A stretch of 64,000 bases of DNA, taken from assembly GCA_019635955.1 (NCBI GenBank), contig JAHBYL010000010.1:1-64000 (forward strand), read 5' to 3'. The notes below the pieces were generated by a model that searched no databases, had not been told where the DNA came from, and saw only the letters and a program-made list of their open reading frames with translations. Source of the stretch: Parvibaculum sp. Lineage in GTDB: Bacteria > Pseudomonadota > Alphaproteobacteria > Parvibaculales > Parvibaculaceae. Shown one piece after another: positions 16,801 through 28,124 of the stretch (its first letter is position 1; every line of letters begins with the position of its first letter). A program made the position numbers and the translations under genes.

Positions 16801-16906
16801 GCGTCTTGCCCGTATTGGTCGGCCCGAGCACGGCCGTGATGCGGCGGCGCTCCGCGATGCCGTCGCGCAGTCTTTCGTCGGGAGAATGAAGGGGGCCGGT
16901 ACTCAT
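13850..16906 (-). CDS. SUV3-like DExH RNA/DNA helicase with acidic and basic C-terminal tails
   Basis: A 1018-residue protein. The N-terminal two-thirds match the SUV3/mitochondrial-degradosome helicase type: Walker A GPTNTGKTH (residues about 27-35), DEIQ box, SGEVDFLVATDAIGMGLNMDV and QIAGRAGR (motif VI). After residue about 800 come an Ala/Glu/Pro-rich stretch (EEPVAEEPVA repeats) and then an Arg/Lys/His-rich end (RRDAKHDKPRD). Such tails are common in RNA-processing proteins and may bind nucleic acid or a nuclease partner. The repetitive DNA at about 14230-14340 encodes the acidic tail. Confidence 0.9.
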   Translation of the reverse strand: MSTGPLHSPDERLRDGIAERRRITAVLGPTNTGKTHLAIERMMAHESGMIGLPLRLLAREVYDRVVKAKGARAVALITGEEKILPASARYYVCTVEAMPLDREVEFLAIDEIQLAADRERGHTFTDRLLRSRGRSETMMLGSETVRSLIQKLLPDTRFVSRPRFSELSWTGSKKITRLPRRSAIVAFSADQVYAIAELIRRQRGGAAVVMGALSPRTRNAQVALYQSGEVDFLVATDAIGMGLNMDVDHVAFASTQKFDGRHLRPLGVAELAQIAGRAGRYMNNGTFGTTGDAAALPEDVISRIENHQFEPERVFQWRNPHLDFTSVQALIRSLEAPPGRPGLMRAQTADDLEALERMSRMPEIAALARAPHAIRRLWEVAQVPDFRKTLASEHASLLARLYLFLMEPGGDTPGRIPDDWLDRQIGKLDRSDGDIDVLATRLAHMRTWSYVANRADWLHNPAHWQERARNIEDRLSDALHERLTQRFVDRRTSVLMKRLRQNEDLMAAVNGDGEVLVEGEYAGHLEGFVFVPDPRADGEQARVLRAAADQALVSEIASRAERLTTAPDADIALSEHGRIVWAGHPVAELRGSDNILQPRVELITGEQLHGPAKEAVQSRLDAWLKMHVTQVLAPLVALRDATDIEGLARGIAFQLVENLGTLAREAVADDLRSLDQAARGQLRKHGVRFGAYSVFIPALLKPAPARLKLTLWALARKDADEPFAGLPAAPAPGLTSVPAEPAAPQGFYAALGFRVCGTRAVRLDMLERVADLIRPVIASRAYNGGFVVTPDLMSLVGCSGEEFAGLLRGLGYRSQVEKIVPPAPAAPVAEAPAAAEPAAEAPAADAPPAEEEEATPEAVTEEPVAEEPVAAEAAAEPEAEAVAEPEAEAAPQEGSAEAAAVEAPPAEPVEMEIWRPSRRRHGGEANRKPRRDRNRTEAAAPGQPGERREGERRNEGGKHEGRKQDNKHRHGGKPPRRDAKHDKPRDYGFSKPKPRDREPDPDSPFAKLAILKERNRTS

Positions 16907-17257
16907 GATCGAAGGCGCACCTTCCGCGCAATTCGGGCCGGAAGCAAGGCCGGCTCCATTAACCCTTGGCGAATTAACGATCGGAATATTGGGCGAACGA
17001 ACCGGGTCCGAATCGGTGACCGTGTCGTTTTCCGGCTTCGTTCACGGCTAAATCTTGTGTCTGGTCAACGGCTTAGGCAGACAAATCGTTAACGCGGAAA
17101 TTTTGTCGCGCCTTCCCCAGCGTCGCCGGGCCTCGTCGGGAAAGCTCCGGGTGCGCGGCCTTTAAGAAACTGGACCGCTGTCTATAGTGATCCCATCGAT
17201 ATCTCAAAACATCCTCCGGGCCGGTTGCGGATCACGGAGGGCAGAGGGAGGCTTTCC
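16907..17257. other. 351-bp divergent intergenic region
   Basis: It separates the helicase and acyl-CoA dehydrogenase starts. It is A/T-richer than its surroundings, with TTAACC at 16959, TTAACG at 16974 and GTTAACGC at 17089. CTATAGTGATC at about 17182 may be the -10 part of the dehydrogenase promoter. No open frame or RNA gene is supported. Confidence 0.35.
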
Positions 17258-18550
17258 ATGGATTTCAGGATTCCAAAAGAGATCACGGACTATCTCGCCG
17301 TTCTCGACGATTTCATCGAAAAGGAAATCAAGCCGCTTCAGGCGCAGGACGACAATGAGCGGTTCTTCGACCATCGCCGCGAACATGCGCGCACCGATTG
17401 GGACAATGAAGGTCTGCCGCGCCACGAGTGGGAAGCGCTTCTGGGCGAAATGCGCCGCCGCGCCGACAAGGCCGGACATTTGCGCTTTGCGCTGCCGAAG
17501 GAATATGGCGGCAAGGACGGCAGCAACCTCGCCATGGCCGTGATCCGCGACCATCTCGCGGCCAAGGGTCTCGGCCTTCACAACGATCTTCAGAACGAAA
17601 GCTCGATCGTCGGCAATTTCCCGACCGTGCTCATGTTCCGCGATTTCGGCACGGACGAGCAGAAGAAGACCTTCATCAAGGGCTCGCTCGACGGCTCGAT
17701 CCGCGTGGCCTTCGGCCTTACGGAGCCGGATCACGGTTCGGACGCGACATGGATGGAAACCTCGGCAAAGCGCGAGAAACGCGACGGCGTCGATGGCTGG
17801 CTCATCAACGGCCAGAAGATGTGGAACACCGGGCTTCACGTCGCGACGCATGATTTCGTGTTCGCGCGCACCAGCGGCAAGCCCGGCGATGCGCTCGGCA
17901 TCACCTGTTTCATCGTGCCGATGGATACGCCCGGCGTGCAGGTCGAGGAATATCTCTGGACCTTCAACATGCCCACGGACCACCCGCGCGTTTCGTTCAC
18001 CAATGTCTGGGTGCCGGAGGGCTCCTATCTCGGCGATCCCGAGCGGGGTCTCGAACTCGCGCAGCATTTCGTGCATGAGAACCGTATCCGGCAGGCGGCC
18101 TCCGGCGTCGGCGCGGCGCAATACTGCATCGAGGAAAGCGTCGCCTATGCCAAGAAGCGCAAGCCCTTCGGCAAGCCGCTCGCATCGAACCAGGCGATTC
18201 AGTTCCCGCTGGTCGAGGCTCATACCGAATGCGAGATGATTCGGACCTTCATCTACAAGACGGCGTGGGAAATGGACCAGATGTCGAAGCCCGATGTCGC
18301 CAAATATCTCTCGGACCGGGTTTCGATGTGCAACTACCGTGCGAACCGTCTGGTCTGCCAGGTGGCGGACCTTGCGATGCAGGTGCATGGCGCCATCGGC
18401 TATTCGCGGCACAAGCCCTTCGAGCACATCTACCGGCATCACCGCCGCTACCGGATCACGGAAGGTTCGGAGGAGATCCAGATGCGCAAGGTGGGCGGGC
18501 ACCTGTTCGGCTTCATCGGATCGAACAGGCCGGCAAAAGCCGCCGAGTAG
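17258..18550 (+). CDS. acyl-CoA dehydrogenase
   Basis: A 430-residue flavoenzyme catalysing alpha,beta-desaturation of an acyl-CoA with electrons passed to ETF. The FAD-binding segment AFGLTEPDHGSDATWMET, the mid domain NGQKMWNTGLHVATH, and the C-terminal signature HGAIGYSRHKPFEHIYRHHRRYRITEGSEEIQ are present. The final part contains the glutamate that acts as base in most family members. ATG 17258 has GGGAGG seven bases upstream and starts the conserved MDFRIP; an in-frame TTG at 17225 is unlikely. It is a single-gene unit. Confidence 0.92.
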   Translation: MDFRIPKEITDYLAVLDDFIEKEIKPLQAQDDNERFFDHRREHARTDWDNEGLPRHEWEALLGEMRRRADKAGHLRFALPKEYGGKDGSNLAMAVIRDHLAAKGLGLHNDLQNESSIVGNFPTVLMFRDFGTDEQKKTFIKGSLDGSIRVAFGLTEPDHGSDATWMETSAKREKRDGVDGWLINGQKMWNTGLHVATHDFVFARTSGKPGDALGITCFIVPMDTPGVQVEEYLWTFNMPTDHPRVSFTNVWVPEGSYLGDPERGLELAQHFVHENRIRQAASGVGAAQYCIEESVAYAKKRKPFGKPLASNQAIQFPLVEAHTECEMIRTFIYKTAWEMDQMSKPDVAKYLSDRVSMCNYRANRLVCQVADLAMQVHGAIGYSRHKPFEHIYRHHRRYRITEGSEEIQMRKVGGHLFGFIGSNRPAKAAE

Positions 18551-18575
18551 GTTTGCGGAATTTCGGGGAAGGCCG

Positions 18576-21008
18576 TCACGCTCCCGGCGTGGCGGTCTTT
18601 TTCGTATCCGGGCCCCAGACAAGCCGCCACCCGGGCAGGGTCATGGTCGCGGTCGTGCCGCTTCCGAAATCGCTCTGCAGGCAGAAGCTGCCGCCATGCA
18701 TTTCGATAAGCGACTTCGTGATCGGCAGACCGAGGCCTGTGCCGCCATGCTGCCGTGCGCTGGTATCGTCGACCTGCCCGAACGGCTCCAGCACCTCTTG
18801 CAGCTTGTCCGTCGGGATGCCGATGCCGTTGTCGCGCACTGTGAGGACGAGTTCACCCTGCGCCGACAGTTCCACACCAAGGTCGATACGGCCGCCTTCC
18901 GGCGTGAATTTCGCGGCGTTCGAAAGGAGATTGAGCATCACCTGCCGCATGGCGCGCTGGTCGGCGTTCAACTTCGGCATCTGATGCGGCAGGGTAAGGT
19001 CAACGGTCTGCTTCTTTTCGATCGTGCGGGCACGCATCATTTCGATCGACCAGCGCAACACTTCGGCGAAATCTATCTCTTCATCCTCGATCGCGTAGCG
19101 GCCCGCCTCGATCTTCGAGATGTCGAGAATATCGTCGATGACATTGAGGAGATGACGGCCGCTGTCCTGGATGTCGTTCGTATATTCGATGTAGCGCTCG
19201 GTGCCGAGCGGGCCGAACATCTGCTGGCGCATTATCTCCGAGAAGCCGATGATCGCGTTCAGCGGCGTCCGCAGTTCATGGCTCATATTGGCGAGGAACT
19301 TCGTCTTGGCGCGATTGGCGAGTTCGGCGGCCTCGGTCGCGCGCTGCAGGTTCTCCTCCGAACGCCGCCGCTCGATGGCGATGCTGCAGAGGTGGGCGAC
19401 GCCCGCGAGGTAGTCGTTTTCCCATGCGCCGGGTTCGATGGCGGCCGGAAAGTAAAGCGCGAAGGAGCCGATCACACTGCCGTTCCGCGACACGATAGGC
19501 TGGAACCAGAGCGACTGGATGTCTGCCTTGCGCATATAGGACGATACGTACTCGCCATGCTGCTCGTCCTGCAGGTTGGTGACGACGATGCGTGTGCCGG
19601 CCATGGCGGCCTGGCCGAAGAACCCGTCCTTCTCCTGACGCCAGAATTCGCTGATCCAGCCTTCGAAATCGTCCGGCAGGTTCGGCGCAGCGCTGGTCAC
19701 GAGATCCCTGCTGCCGTCGAGCAGGAAGACGGCGGAGCGTGCACCGGGATTCGTTTCCTCCGCACCGAGCGCGAGCCGCGACATCACTTCCGTCAGCGGT
19801 TCGCCCGTGGCAAGCGCCTGCAAGACCTGGAACTGGCTGCGCTGCTCCGTTTCGGCCCGTTTTCTCTGCGTAATGTCGCGCAGGTTGATGACGTAGCCGC
19901 GAACGTTTTCATCGTTCAGCAGGTTCGTCAGCGTCGCCTCGATCCAGATCGTCGAACCCTGATAGTCCGGCACGACCAGCTCGTAGCTATGGGTCGTCGT
20001 TCCGCTTCCGGCTGCGGTCGCAACGCCGAGCACTTCGCTGCGCTGCTGTTCGGTCAGGAAGGTGAGGCTGTTCATGCCGATCAGTGCTTCGGGCTGGAGC
20101 CCGATCTTCGCCGCGGCGGGTGAAGCATATTGAATGACGGCGTTCTCGTCGGTGACGAGCACCACGTCGAAGGCGTTTTCGACAAGCGCGCGGAAGTGGT
20201 GTTCCCTGCGCTGCAGCTGGTCGTTTGCTTCTTCGGCCTGACGGCGCGCCGCTTCGGAGAGGTCGCGCGCATGGCCGAGATCGCGGATCAGGTCGGCATT
20301 GCGAAGCCTGAGTTCCAGCGTTTCTTCCGCTGCTTCACGTTGCTGCTGGGCGAGACGGAGGAGATAAAGATAGGTCGGCACGCAGGCGAGGCCCAGCGCG
20401 AGATATGTCGTCTCCCATGTCGAAATGCAGACGCCGACGACGCCTGCCATGATCGGCAGCGAAACGGAGAGCGTTATGGGCCTCACGTGATAGGCGGTCT
20501 GGGACGCCATCACCGCATGCACGACGAAGACCATGAGGATGGCGAAATTCTGGAGGTCGCCGCCCGCGTTCCAGAACAGCGGGAAAAGTCCGAGCCAGAC
20601 AAGGTTCATCATCCAGTAGCGGAGGGTCGTGGCCCGGATCCAGCCCTCGGCGCTGTCGGGCGCGACGCCTGCGCCGAAATAGCGGTTCTGATAGGCGTAA
20701 TACTCGATATGGATGGCGAGGATCGTGAGCCACCAGAGCGCCACGGCCCAGAGAGGTGCAGCAGGCGTGAAAATCAGCGCAAGGACGCCGCTGATCAGCG
20801 GAAAGAAGATCGGCAGCACGCGATAGGAAAGCATGATCGCGTGGAAGAGCTCGAGCCGAACGGAAGGGTCGCGGCGCCCGGCGGAGCCGGCCGCGGGTAT
20901 GATCTCGTCCGAGCTATGCCCGTGCACGCTGGCCAGAGCCTTACCCTCGCTCCCTATGAATCGATCGTGTGTTGCGCGGAGGCTCCTCCCGAATGGACCT
21001 CCGACCAC
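18576..21008 (-). CDS. membrane-bound PAS/GAF sensor histidine kinase
   Basis: A protein of up to 810 residues. Residues about 58-215 hold six hydrophobic segments. A PAS domain follows (about 270-390: FRALVENAFDVVLVTDENAVIQYASPAAAKIG), then a GAF-like domain (about 400-545) and a HisKA/HATPase core with H-box SHELRTPLNAIIGFSE, N-box NLLSNAAKF, G1 DNGIGIP and G2 GGTGLGL. All catalytic boxes are intact. It has no receiver domain and no adjacent response regulator, so its partner is unknown. The start is uncertain: GTG 21008 is the longest choice, and a start nearer the first membrane helix is possible. Confidence 0.9.
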   Translation of the reverse strand: MVGGPFGRSLRATHDRFIGSEGKALASVHGHSSDEIIPAAGSAGRRDPSVRLELFHAIMLSYRVLPIFFPLISGVLALIFTPAAPLWAVALWWLTILAIHIEYYAYQNRYFGAGVAPDSAEGWIRATTLRYWMMNLVWLGLFPLFWNAGGDLQNFAILMVFVVHAVMASQTAYHVRPITLSVSLPIMAGVVGVCISTWETTYLALGLACVPTYLYLLRLAQQQREAAEETLELRLRNADLIRDLGHARDLSEAARRQAEEANDQLQRREHHFRALVENAFDVVLVTDENAVIQYASPAAAKIGLQPEALIGMNSLTFLTEQQRSEVLGVATAAGSGTTTHSYELVVPDYQGSTIWIEATLTNLLNDENVRGYVINLRDITQRKRAETEQRSQFQVLQALATGEPLTEVMSRLALGAEETNPGARSAVFLLDGSRDLVTSAAPNLPDDFEGWISEFWRQEKDGFFGQAAMAGTRIVVTNLQDEQHGEYVSSYMRKADIQSLWFQPIVSRNGSVIGSFALYFPAAIEPGAWENDYLAGVAHLCSIAIERRRSEENLQRATEAAELANRAKTKFLANMSHELRTPLNAIIGFSEIMRQQMFGPLGTERYIEYTNDIQDSGRHLLNVIDDILDISKIEAGRYAIEDEEIDFAEVLRWSIEMMRARTIEKKQTVDLTLPHQMPKLNADQRAMRQVMLNLLSNAAKFTPEGGRIDLGVELSAQGELVLTVRDNGIGIPTDKLQEVLEPFGQVDDTSARQHGGTGLGLPITKSLIEMHGGSFCLQSDFGSGTTATMTLPGWRLVWGPDTKKTATPGA

Positions 21009-21065
21009 CTTCCGGTTTATCGGAGGGGGGTAAAGTTTCCCTGAATGGGCGCGTCTGGAATGACA

Positions 21066-21096
21066 AAGGCCCCCGCCGTTTCCGGGCGGGGGCCTT
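21066..21096 (-). terminator. hairpin terminator of the Sel1 lipoprotein gene
   Basis: The 12-bp GC-rich stem AAGGCCCCCGCC (21066-21077) pairs with GGCGGGGGCCTT (21085-21096) around a 7-nt loop. The minus-strand T-tract is short (TTT), so it is strong but possibly not complete. Confidence 0.75.
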
Positions 21097-21120
21097 GCGG
21101 TCCATTAACCAGGAAATTCC

Positions 21121-21813
21121 TCAGTAGGGATTGGGCATGGATCTGATTTCGGGTCTTGCGGCCGGGGGACGGCGTCCCTCCACGGCACAGCTCGACAGCA
21201 CCCGCTGGTCGGGCTCGCTGCTGGCGGACCAGTAACGCGGGATCCAGTTCGAGGCGAGCTGCTCGGATCGTGCATTTTCCTCACTTGTCAGGACGCCGCG
21301 GAAATCCTCCGCGACCGTAAGGTCGGGCTGAACGCCGAGAGAGAGAAGGCGGGCATTGCGGCTGTAGAGACGAGCCCATTTGGCGCCCTCAACCGGATTC
21401 CGCTCCACGCCCTCGCCCTGCAGGTAGAGCCGCGCCAGCATTTTCTGCGCGTCCGCCCAGCCCGCATCCGCCGCCCGGCGCACCCATTCGGCGCCTTCTG
21501 CGGCCTCTCCGGCTGCTATGTGGCACTGGCCGAGCGCCGTCTGTGCGCCTTCATAGCCCTGGCCGCGATAGGCAAAGCAGGTGAGTACGTTCAACGTGTC
21601 GTCGTTGCAGTCGCCCGAGGCTGCGCGGCTCACGGCCCGCGCATAAAGCGTGCCTGAAGGGTCCTGCTCGGCGAGGGTCGGGATCACACGGCCATCGGCA
21701 TCGCGCTTGCGCGCCGCGCCGCCGCCGCTGCAGGCGGTAATCGCCAAGGCCGCCGCGCAGAGAATGACGAGGAGACCGGCCCTGGAGCCGGCATGAATAC
21801 TACTTACGGTCAT
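21121..21813 (-). CDS. Sel1-repeat lipoprotein
   Basis: A 230-residue protein. The signal peptide ([16 protein letters not shown]) ends in a lipobox with Cys at about residue 26. Residues about 95-165 carry tetratricopeptide-like Sel1 repeats ([54 protein letters not shown]). Sel1 repeats mediate protein interactions, and lipoproteins of this kind sit in the periplasm. The rest ([12 protein letters not shown] and onward) is not recognisable. ATG 21813 has AGGA five bases upstream. Confidence 0.8.
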   Translation of the reverse strand: MTVSSIHAGSRAGLLVILCAAALAITACSGGGAARKRDADGRVIPTLAEQDPSGTLYARAVSRAASGDCNDDTLNVLTCFAYRGQGYEGAQTALGQCHIAAGEAAEGAEWVRRAADAGWADAQKMLARLYLQGEGVERNPVEGAKWARLYSRNARLLSLGVQPDLTVAEDFRGVLTSEENARSEQLASNWIPRYWSASSEPDQRVLSSCAVEGRRPPAARPEIRSMPNPY

Positions 21814-22139
21814 GTTTCCTGGATTTCCCCACAATTTTACTTCCGCGCGAGGCGCGCTTGCCCGTACCCGGCCCCACTCTACTGGGCCCGGAGGCGGATT
21901 TGCACCGCCAATATGCTCGCCAAGGCGGGGCATTTCGCTTTCCGCTCCGTTTTCTCCGCGCCGCCAAAGCCCGGGCACCGCCGGTGACGCAACGAAATTG
22001 CGGGCTCGCGGGCCCTTCCTTCAGGCGGTTTGACCGGGCTTCCGCCTTCCCGGATACTCCGCGCGATTTTTGGGGCCTTTGCGCCGCCATGCTAGGCTGC
22101 CGCAGGCAAAATTCCGTCAATTCCGTGAGTAGAGAGACG
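21814..22139. other. 326-bp divergent intergenic region upstream of the mutase
   Basis: It contains the promoters of the Sel1 lipoprotein and methylmalonyl-CoA mutase genes, GC-rich stem-forming sequence (for example GGAGGCGGATTTGCACCGCC at 21890-21909) and AGAGAGACG just before the mutase ATG. No cobalamin riboswitch box or reading frame was identified. Confidence 0.35.
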
Positions 22140-24296
<2,157 letters not shown>

Positions 24297-24337
24297 CTGC
24301 CACGGAATTCGGCACGTCTCAAAACTGCACAAGAAAT

Positions 24338-24377
24338 GGCCCTCACTGCGTCAAAAGCGCGCTGAGGGCCGGTTATT
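24338..24377 (+). terminator. probable terminator of the mutase gene
   Basis: GGCCCTCA at 24338-24345 pairs with TGAGGGCC at 24363-24370, with a further GCG/CGC inner pair, followed by GGTTATTCTT. The U-rich tail is imperfect. Confidence 0.5.
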
Positions 24378-24577
24378 CTTGCAACCTCTTTCACGCTGCA
24401 CTAATTCCCCGCGCGAAGCGTTCGGCCAAAGAGCCGGCCGGCGAGGCACGCGTCCTGCTCGACGATCTCTGAGCGACGCCCATGGGCCTCGACCGGCATT
24501 GCCGTGCCCTCCCGATGTGGAAACCGGGAACACACGGCGCCGCAGATGATCATTGCTGAGAGATCTCTGGAGGTGCG

Positions 24578-24826
24578 ATGAGCGCCGGAGAAAATATTGC
24601 GCGGTCACCGCGCCAGCGTCTTGGCGAGACGAGCGAAGCCGGATCGAACGATCCGGCCGAGAAGCAGCGCGTCTATTACGAGATGCTTTCCGAGCGTCTG
24701 GAATCGCTCCTGAGCGAGATTGAGGAATCCGGCACCGCGCCCGATGACGATCTCGTGGTCCGGCTTCGCGCGCTTCACAAGGAAGTCGCGCCCAAAGCCA
24801 AGACGAAGTCGCGCCGCACGCGCTGA
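24578..24826 (+). CDS. small hypothetical protein
   Basis: An 82-residue charged, mostly helical protein (YEMLSERLESLLSEIEESG, then LVVRLRALHKEVAP) with a basic end (KTKSRRTR). No domain is recognised and no signal peptide is visible. A good ribosome-binding site (TGGAGGTGCG) and codon use like its neighbours support it being real. It converges with the DUF3108 gene, the two stops being 10 bp apart. Confidence 0.6.
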   Translation: MSAGENIARSPRQRLGETSEAGSNDPAEKQRVYYEMLSERLESLLSEIEESGTAPDDDLVVRLRALHKEVAPKAKTKSRRTR

Positions 24827-24836
24827 CGGCGTTTCC

Positions 24837-25688
24837 CTATTTCATCGCCGTGTCGATGCCGACGGCCCGGTCGCGCGGGTCGTGGCGCAATTTCACGACA
24901 TCCATCACGGCTGCGCCGATCGGCGTTCTCAGCTGAATCCGCACAGGGATGTAGAGGTCTTCTCCCTCGATTTCGGCGAGCCAGATTTGCGTGTTATCGC
25001 GCTGCTGCAGCATGGTGGTGAACTTGCCCTTCCGCATGCCGGTGCGCGGATTGACATGGACCGAACAGACGATGGCGTTGCCGCTATACCCCTCGTTGCG
25101 GGTCGTCACTTGATCTTCGCGGTCATAAGAGAGCTGCAGATCGTAGCGCCTCTTGCCGTCGAAGACGGGAATGCGCCTGTCGCAAGGGTTGCCGCCCGCG
25201 GCGACGGGGAGCAACAGCGCGCTGATCGGATCGACGGCGTTGCGCCGCTCGAAGGGCAGGACTTCCTCCAGATCCTCTTCGGGCGGATCGAAAACCGGCG
25301 TCGGCAGGCCCGATGCGTCATAGGTGATTTCGCGGTGCTTCACCGTGCCCTTTTCGTCGGAGACGAAGGCAAAGCGGGAGGGCCGCAAGCCGCTCTGGGC
25401 AAGCTCGCCCTCGCTCGTCATGTTCCACTTCGCATTGTAGAAGCGAGCCGGCATGCCCGCGATGCCGAGATGGCTCTTCACGAAATAGCCTTCATCCGTC
25501 AGCGCGGCGTCGATCGAGCCTTCAGCCGCCATGAAGCCGCCGATATAGATCGTGTAGTCGGCGCTGATGTTCGGCGCCGGCGCCGGGTCTTCGGCCGGAT
25601 CGGTGGCCGCGGGCGCCGTGGCGGCGGAGAGCAGCAGAACGGTGCCGAAAACAGCGCCGCCGGCGAAAATATGTTTGCTGAGTGCCAA
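24837..25688 (-). CDS. DUF3108-containing exported protein
   Basis: A 283-residue protein. A signal peptide ends near ATAPA-A (about residue 28). The mature part begins YTIYIGGFMAAEGSI and follows the DUF3108 pattern of long antiparallel strands (SHLGIAGMPARFYNAKWNM, LPVAAGGNPCDRRIPVFDGKRRYDL). The two cysteines in the second half may form a disulphide. Its function is unknown; in other alphaproteobacteria I associate it with the L28 neighbourhood, as here. The start is TTG 25688, with GAGG about ten bases upstream. Confidence 0.75.
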   Translation of the reverse strand: MALSKHIFAGGAVFGTVLLLSAATAPAATDPAEDPAPAPNISADYTIYIGGFMAAEGSIDAALTDEGYFVKSHLGIAGMPARFYNAKWNMTSEGELAQSGLRPSRFAFVSDEKGTVKHREITYDASGLPTPVFDPPEEDLEEVLPFERRNAVDPISALLLPVAAGGNPCDRRIPVFDGKRRYDLQLSYDREDQVTTRNEGYSGNAIVCSVHVNPRTGMRKGKFTTMLQQRDNTQIWLAEIEGEDLYIPVRIQLRTPIGAAVMDVVKLRHDPRDRAVGIDTAMK

Positions 25689-25834
25689 GTCAGGTCACCT
25701 CGCTCATTCAGCGTTATGCCTGCGGCCATGATCGCGGATGGTGCCTGAACCCGGGATGAACGAGGCCCGTTCCGCTGGGTCAGGCTGCGCGAAGGCTGGA
25801 CGGACCCCTTGCGGCCAAGTATGCAACTGGAAGC

Positions 25835-26878
25835 ATGAGCGGAACAGAGAAAAAGCAGGCGATTCGCCGTTCCTATAGCCGGGACCTGCCGGATGCCGGG
25901 GCGCTTGCCCAGGGCATTCGCGAGGGCAGCCGGACGGCGCTTGCCCGGGCCATAACGCTCGTCGAATCGTCGCGTTCCGATCATCAGGAAATCGCCCAGA
26001 AGCTCCTTGCCGAGCTTCTTCCGGATACGGGCAGGGCCGTGCGCCTCGGCCTTTCCGGCGCGCCGGGTGTCGGCAAATCGACCTTCACGGAGGCTTTCGG
26101 GCAATATCTGACGGGCGAGGGGCTCAAGGTCGCGGTGCTCGCCATCGACCCGTCCTCCGCGCGGACCGGCGGCTCGATCCTCGGCGACAAGACGCGCATG
26201 GAGCTCCTCGCGCGCAATCCCGATGCCTTCATCCGTCCCTCGCCCTCGGGCGGCACGCTTGGCGGCGTCGCGCGGCGGACGCGCGAGGCGATGCTGCTGA
26301 CGGAAGCGGCGGGCTATGAGGTCGTGATCATCGAGACAGTCGGCGTCGGCCAGTCCGAAACGGCGGTCGCCGATATGGTGGACATGTTCGTCCTGCTGCT
26401 CTCGCCGGGCGGCGGCGACGAATTGCAGGGCATCAAGCGCGGCATTATGGAACTTGCGGACCTGATCGTGGTCAACAAGGCCGATGGCGACCTGATCCCC
26501 GCCGCGAGGCGCGCCCAGATCGAATACAAGACGGCGCTTCATCTGATGCGCCCCAAGAGTGCCCATTGGGTGCCGCATGTGCTGCTCGCCTCGGCGCTCA
26601 AGGGCGAGGGGCTCTCGGAGGTCTGGAAGTCGGCCTGCGACCATCGCGCGGCGCTCGATGCGGCAGGCGAGCTTGCCGGTCTCCGTGCGTCCCAGGCCAA
26701 GGCCTGGATGTGGACCGAGATCCGCGAAGGGCTTTTTTCGGCCCTGAAGGCGGACAAGCGGGCCGCCGCCCTTCTGCCCGAACTCGAGGCCGACGTCGCG
26801 GCGGGCAGGGCGACGCCGACGGCCGCGGCAAGGCGGCTTCTCGCGCTGGTCCTCAATCGGGAGGAAGGACCCCGATAG
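25835..26878 (+). CDS. meaB: methylmalonyl-CoA mutase-associated GTPase MeaB
   Basis: A 347-residue G3E-family GTPase that gates cobalamin loading and protects the mutase. Walker [10 protein letters not shown] at about residues 74-82, the ArgK-type [18 protein letters not shown] (switch I, magnesium site), [10 protein letters not shown] (Walker B/switch II) and NKAD (base specificity) are all present. The C-terminal dimerisation arm is kept. It lies downstream of the mutase but not adjacent, divergent from the DUF3108 gene. Confidence 0.95.
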   Translation: MSGTEKKQAIRRSYSRDLPDAGALAQGIREGSRTALARAITLVESSRSDHQEIAQKLLAELLPDTGRAVRLGLSGAPGVGKSTFTEAFGQYLTGEGLKVAVLAIDPSSARTGGSILGDKTRMELLARNPDAFIRPSPSGGTLGGVARRTREAMLLTEAAGYEVVIIETVGVGQSETAVADMVDMFVLLLSPGGGDELQGIKRGIMELADLIVVNKADGDLIPAARRAQIEYKTALHLMRPKSAHWVPHVLLASALKGEGLSEVWKSACDHRAALDAAGELAGLRASQAKAWMWTEIREGLFSALKADKRAAALLPELEADVAAGRATPTAAARRLLALVLNREEGPR

Positions 26879-26986
26879 GGCGGATTCGGGCCTTGACGGG
26901 TCCGGGCAGGCCTTTTATACGTGCGCGCCTGTACGGATTGCGCGGTTTTTCGCGGCAGTCCCCGTTTCTTTTGAAGGAAGTCCTCC

Positions 26987-27274
26987 ATGTCCCGCCGCTG
27001 TGAACTCTCCGGCAAAGCCGTGATGTCGGGCAACAATGTGAGCCATGCGAACCGCAAGACGCGGCGCCGGTTCCTGCCCAATCTCTGCCAGGTGACGCTG
27101 ATCAGCGACGCGCTCGGCCGTCAGGTCAGCCTGCGGATTTCGGCGCATGCGCTCCGCTCGGTCGAACATAATGGCGGCCTCGATCCCTTCCTCCTGAAGG
27201 CGTCGGACGATCAGCTCTCGGCCCGCGCGCTGAAGCTGAAGCGCGAAATCGCCAAGGTGCAGACGGCGGCCTAA
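26987..27274 (+). CDS. rpmB: 50S ribosomal protein L28
   Basis: A 95-residue basic protein starting [20 protein letters not shown], the standard L28 opening, with [19 protein letters not shown] and the final helical part expected of the alphaproteobacterial long form. It is part of the large ribosomal subunit. GAAGGAAG precedes the ATG. A classical terminator follows at once. Confidence 0.98.
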   Translation: MSRRCELSGKAVMSGNNVSHANRKTRRRFLPNLCQVTLISDALGRQVSLRISAHALRSVEHNGGLDPFLLKASDDQLSARALKLKREIAKVQTAA

Positions 27275-27293
27275 ACTATCGGGCCAAATGTTC

Positions 27294-27320
27294 AAAAAGG
27301 CGGCTTCGAGCCGCCTTTTT
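27294..27320 (+). terminator. Rho-independent terminator of rpmB
   Basis: AAAAAGGCGGCT (27294-27305) pairs with AGCCGCCTTTTT (27309-27320) around a 3-nt loop. The T-run is at 27316-27321. Confidence 0.93.
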
Positions 27321-27443
27321 TGTTGTCCGCCACGCCCGTGTGTTTCCGGTATTTACCGAAATTATCGAATCTGGGCCTGCAGGCTTCCGGGCGAGCGGGC
27401 GGGTCGCTAGACTTCCCGGCATTGCGTTCTCGGGGGAAGGTTA

Positions 27444-28124
27444 ATGCTGGATAGAGGGGTCGATCGAATTCCGGTCAGCCGGCCGGGAGTGTTTTCCCGG
27501 TTCGTCACGGCGGTCATCCGGCTCATTTTTCCGGTGATTGCGCTGGTCGCGAGCTTTGCGCTCGCCTTCTCGCTGCGCGACGAGCCCGTTCCCCAACTCG
27601 TCTTTCTCACCGACATCGATCCCCTTTTCGACACGTCTGACTGGATGAACTGGGGCTATATCGTCCTGCCGCTGGTCTTCTTCGTTCTCAACCTCACCAG
27701 CCGGCGTTATGGCGCGGCGCTCGCCCTCACAGCGTCGCTGCTTGCCTGGCTCCTGATCGCGGGCGGCATTGTCTGGCTTCTCCATGCCGGGCTGATCGAG
27801 GATTTCGAGGCGAGCTTTGCGCCTTACGCGCTTGCCGGTTCGTTTCTCGGCGCGATCGCCTTCGCCCAGCTCGTGAACATCCTACTGTTCGACTGGCTGC
27901 GCGGCATTCCATGGTGGAAGGCGCCATTTCTTGCGGCGCTTTTCGGCGGGCTTGCCTTTTCGGTGGTGTTCAATACGCGGCCCGCGCATGTCTGGGACAT
28001 GGAGCTGGGCGGACGGCTTGCCGTGGAGGCAGCGCTGCATTTCAGCTGGGCGCTTGCGCAGCTTCTCCCGACTTATCTTCTCCGTTCCGCGGTGCGCCCT
28101 CTTCCGGGATTCGGGGGAGCCTGA
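27444..28124 (+). CDS. VUT/YhhQ-like integral membrane protein
   Basis: A 226-residue protein with about five or six membrane helices. The pattern NLTSRRYGAALALTASLLAW and later AQLVNILLFDWLRGIPWWKAP, then LFGGLAFSVVFN, resembles the LTNRRFG and xLLDxxIFNxLR features of the VUT (YhhQ) family of queuosine-precursor and vitamin importers. The resemblance is by eye and partial, and no substrate can be named. GGGGGAAGG precedes the ATG. Its last 83 bp overlap the convergent gene at 28042, an unusually long antisense overlap. Confidence 0.5.
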   Translation: MLDRGVDRIPVSRPGVFSRFVTAVIRLIFPVIALVASFALAFSLRDEPVPQLVFLTDIDPLFDTSDWMNWGYIVLPLVFFVLNLTSRRYGAALALTASLLAWLLIAGGIVWLLHAGLIEDFEASFAPYALAGSFLGAIAFAQLVNILLFDWLRGIPWWKAPFLAALFGGLAFSVVFNTRPAHVWDMELGGRLAVEAALHFSWALAQLLPTYLLRSAVRPLPGFGGA